From assembly GCA_002441265.1 (NCBI GenBank), contig DJVQ01000034.1, positions 67,393 through 75,812 on the forward strand: a stretch of DNA of 8,420 bases. The letters run 5' to 3'. This DNA is from Syntrophaceae bacterium UBA6252 (GTDB lineage Bacteria; Desulfobacterota; Syntrophia; Syntrophales; UBA6807). Positions within the stretch are counted from its first letter, which is position 1. Every line of letters starts with the position of its first letter. Below are positions 6,735 through 8,420 of this stretch, piece by piece. The notes below the pieces were generated by a model that was not told the DNA's origin, ran no database searches, and saw only the letters and a list, made by a program, of their open reading frames with translations. A program made the position numbers and the translations under genes.

Positions 6735-7801
6735 TCCGAAGGGGTCAATATCCTTATGATGTCGTTATAAAACACAAAGATCATGAGCAGGATGAGAAGA
6801 AAAAACCCGACCTGCTGCGCCCGCTCCCTCCAGCGGATGTTCACTTCCTTCCCGGTCACGAGTTCGATGACATAGAACAGGAGATGCCCCCCGTCGAGGA
6901 TCGGGATGGGGAGGAGATTGAGCACGCCCAGGTTGATGCTGAGAATGGCCATGAAAAAGATGAACGGCAGAATGCCCTGCCGGACCTGGGTGCCCGCCAT
7001 CTGGGCGATCAGGATGGGGCCGCCGAGATTCTTCGGGGAAACCACGCCCTCGATCATCTTCACGACGCTGAGGACGGTGAGCTTCGTCATGCTCCACGTG
7101 TACGCCCCCGCCGAAACAACGGCCCGGAAGGGGCCTTCACGATGGGTCACCGTCTCCGTGGACGCCATGATGCCGATCTTGTAGGACTCCACCTCCTCGC
7201 CGAAGAGGTTCTGCGATTTCATGGCCTCGGGAAGAACGGAGAAACGGAGTTCCCGGTCGCCCCGGCGGACGGCGATGGCGAGTTCCCGGCCCTTGCTCCC
7301 GTGGACGTGTTCCACGATGTCGGCCCACAGGGACACAGGACGGTCGTTGATGGAAACGATGAGATCGCCCTTCTGGATGCCGGCCCGGGAAGCGGGCGTT
7401 CCCTCCGGCACGTCCCCGACCCGGGAGGTCAGCTCAGGGACTCCCGCCATGAAAATCAGGATCAGGACCAGGAAGGCGAACAGGAAATTGAAAAAGGGAC
7501 CCGCCGCGACGATCCCGATCCTTTTCAGGACCGGCTGTTTCTGAAAGGAGCGCTTCTCGTCCCCGGGAAGGAGCCCTTCGTCGCCGGACTCGCCGAAAAG
7601 CCGGACATACCCCCCCAGGGGAATGGCGGAAATGCGGTATTCCGTCTCCCCCACCTTTTTGCCGATGAGACGGGGCCCGAAGCCGAGGGAAAACTTGAGG
7701 ACGCCGACGCCGCTCGCCTTGGCGGCGAGAAAGTGCCCGAGTTCATGGACAAAAATGAGAATTCCCAGGAGAATGATTACGGAAACGATATCGATGCCCA
7801 T
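6731..7801 (-). CDS. rseP: RseP-type intramembrane zinc metalloprotease (site-2 protease), single PDZ domain
   Basis: Site-2 proteases cleave membrane-spanning substrates inside the bilayer, such as anti-sigma factors in envelope stress signalling. In this 356-residue protein the zinc site HELGH (His19, Glu20, His23) lies in the first membrane helix. IPLGGYVRLFGE (60-71) and GPFFNF (101-106) follow, then a second hydrophobic segment. One PDZ domain covers about 125-190. The third metal ligand region NLLPIPILDGG is at 295-305 with Asp303, and a last membrane helix lies at about 332-346. E. coli RseP is longer and has two PDZ domains; the single-PDZ form is common elsewhere. The start overlaps the dxr stop by one base (TGATG), and dxr-rseP adjacency is widespread. 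The stop overlaps tsaB by 4 nt. The substrate cannot be inferred here because no anti-sigma gene is nearby. Confidence 0.95.
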   Translation of the reverse strand: MGIDIVSVIILLGILIFVHELGHFLAAKASGVGVLKFSLGFGPRLIGKKVGETEYRISAIPLGGYVRLFGESGDEGLLPGDEKRSFQKQPVLKRIGIVAAGPFFNFLFAFLVLILIFMAGVPELTSRVGDVPEGTPASRAGIQKGDLIVSINDRPVSLWADIVEHVHGSKGRELAIAVRRGDRELRFSVLPEAMKSQNLFGEEVESYKIGIMASTETVTHREGPFRAVVSAGAYTWSMTKLTVLSVVKMIEGVVSPKNLGGPILIAQMAGTQVRQGILPFIFFMAILSINLGVLNLLPIPILDGGHLLFYVIELVTGKEVNIRWRERAQQVGFFLLILLMIFVFYNDIIRILTPSE

Positions 7802-8420
7802 CAGGAATGTTCTCTCTTCTCTTCAATCAGCCTGAGCGCCTCTTCCCGGCTCCACCGGTCCGCCGCCAGGACCTCCCCGATCGTCCGCGGCTCGAAGGAT
7901 TCATGGGCGTCCAGCGTTTTTTCGATGACCGCCGGGATGGCGGTGAACGAGATCCTGCCGGACAGAAAGGCCTCCACGGCGATCTCGTTGGCCCCGTTCA
8001 GGACGGCGGGGAGCGACCCGCCTTTCCGGACCGCCCGGAAGGCAAGCTCCAGACAGGGAAACCTGTCCCGGTCGGGGGGGAGGAATTCGAGGGGCCCCGT
8101 TTTCAGGAAATCCGGGGCGAAGCGGTCGTCTTCGAGCCGGTCGGGATACCCGAGGGCGTAGGAAATGGGGACCCGCATGTCCGGGACGCCGAGCTGGGCG
8201 AGCACCGAACCGTCATGAAATTCCACCATGGAGTGAACGATGCTCTGGGGATGGATGATCACCTCGATCCGCCCGGCGTCGACACCGAAGAGCCATCGCG
8301 CCTCGATCACTTCAAGCCCCTTGTTCATCATCGTGGCCGAGTCGATGGAAATCTTGCGGCCCATCGAGAAGTTGGGATGCGCGCAGGCCTGCGCCGGCGT
8401 CACGTCGCGCAGCGTGGCCG
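7801..8420 (-). CDS. dxr: 1-deoxy-D-xylulose 5-phosphate reductoisomerase, C-terminal half (5' end outside window)
   Basis: Dxr converts DXP to 2-C-methyl-D-erythritol 4-phosphate with NADPH and a divalent metal, the committed step of the MEP isoprenoid pathway. The window holds the last 205 codons, about half of a normal protein; the frame is still open at the edge. The string HPNFSMGRKISIDSATMMNKGLE begins at codon 14 of the fragment and carries the active-site His, Asn, Lys and metal-binding Glu (E. coli His209, Asn227, Lys228, Glu231). IHPQSIVHSMV, GSVLAQLGVPDMR and LNGANEIAVEAFL follow, as in the family. The GTG at 8403 is internal and not the true start, because matching Dxr sequence (LRDVTP) continues upstream. 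The stop shares one base with the rseP start. Confidence 0.95.
   Translation of the reverse strand, partial: ATLRDVTPAQACAHPNFSMGRKISIDSATMMNKGLEVIEARWLFGVDAGRIEVIIHPQSIVHSMVEFHDGSVLAQLGVPDMRVPISYALGYPDRLEDDRFAPDFLKTGPLEFLPPDRDRFPCLELAFRAVRKGGSLPAVLNGANEIAVEAFLSGRISFTAIPAVIEKTLDAHESFEPRTIGEVLAADRWSREEALRLIEEKREHS

Noticed and set aside
6884..8161. A 425-codon open frame on the plus strand
   Set aside because: It lies wholly antisense to rseP and dxr, which have clear catalytic motifs. The translation is low-complexity, rich in Asp, Gly, Glu and Arg, with no domain; it reflects GC-rich codon bias on the opposite strand.
1..8420. Mobile elements, CRISPR arrays, tRNA or rRNA genes, defence systems
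   Set aside because: No transposase, integrase, regularly spaced repeats, cloverleaf or rRNA-like sequence was seen; the region is contiguous housekeeping genes of uniform codon use.

Overview
The window is a densely packed bacterial housekeeping region in which every convincing gene lies on the minus strand, so transcription runs from position 8420 towards position 1. The DNA is GC-rich by eye, and codon third positions are mostly G or C. The gene content (single-PDZ RseP, short Psd paired with PssA, a class I beta-type aspartate aminotransferase, a four-repeat S1 protein) suggests a deltaproteobacterium (Desulfobacterota, perhaps near Syntrophales or Syntrophobacterales). That placement is inferred from protein style and gene order; no database search was possible.

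In transcription order the genes are: the 3' half of dxr (MEP isoprenoid pathway, cut by the window edge), rseP (intramembrane site-2 protease), tsaB (tRNA t6A synthesis), psd and pssA (phosphatidylethanolamine synthesis), rsmD (16S rRNA methyltransferase), coaD (coenzyme A synthesis), an aspC-type aminotransferase, a gene of unknown function, and a gene for a protein with four S1 RNA-binding repeats. Most junctions are overlaps or tiny gaps: dxr/rseP 1 nt, rseP/tsaB 4 nt, tsaB/psd 8 nt, psd/pssA 4 nt and rsmD/coaD 2 nt apart. This fits one long, translationally coupled transcript. Larger gaps occur at pssA-rsmD (48 nt), coaD-aspC (37 nt), aspC-unknown gene (25 nt to the preferred start) and unknown gene-S1 gene (97 nt). 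No convincing promoter or intrinsic terminator was found.

Functionally the cluster mixes envelope building (dxr, rseP, psd, pssA) with translation and RNA functions (tsaB, rsmD, S1 protein) and central cofactor or amino acid metabolism (coaD, aspC). Psd and PssA catalyse consecutive steps: PssA makes phosphatidylserine from CDP-diacylglycerol and Psd decarboxylates it.

No mobile element, CRISPR array, RNA gene or exotic system is visible. The observations most worth checking are: a nine-A tract near the end of pssA, where loss of one A opens a frame that runs exactly into an ATGA overlap with rsmD; a GC-rich hairpin in the leader of the S1 gene; and an unrecognised protein with a segment that looks like a zinc-protease helix lacking its catalytic residues.
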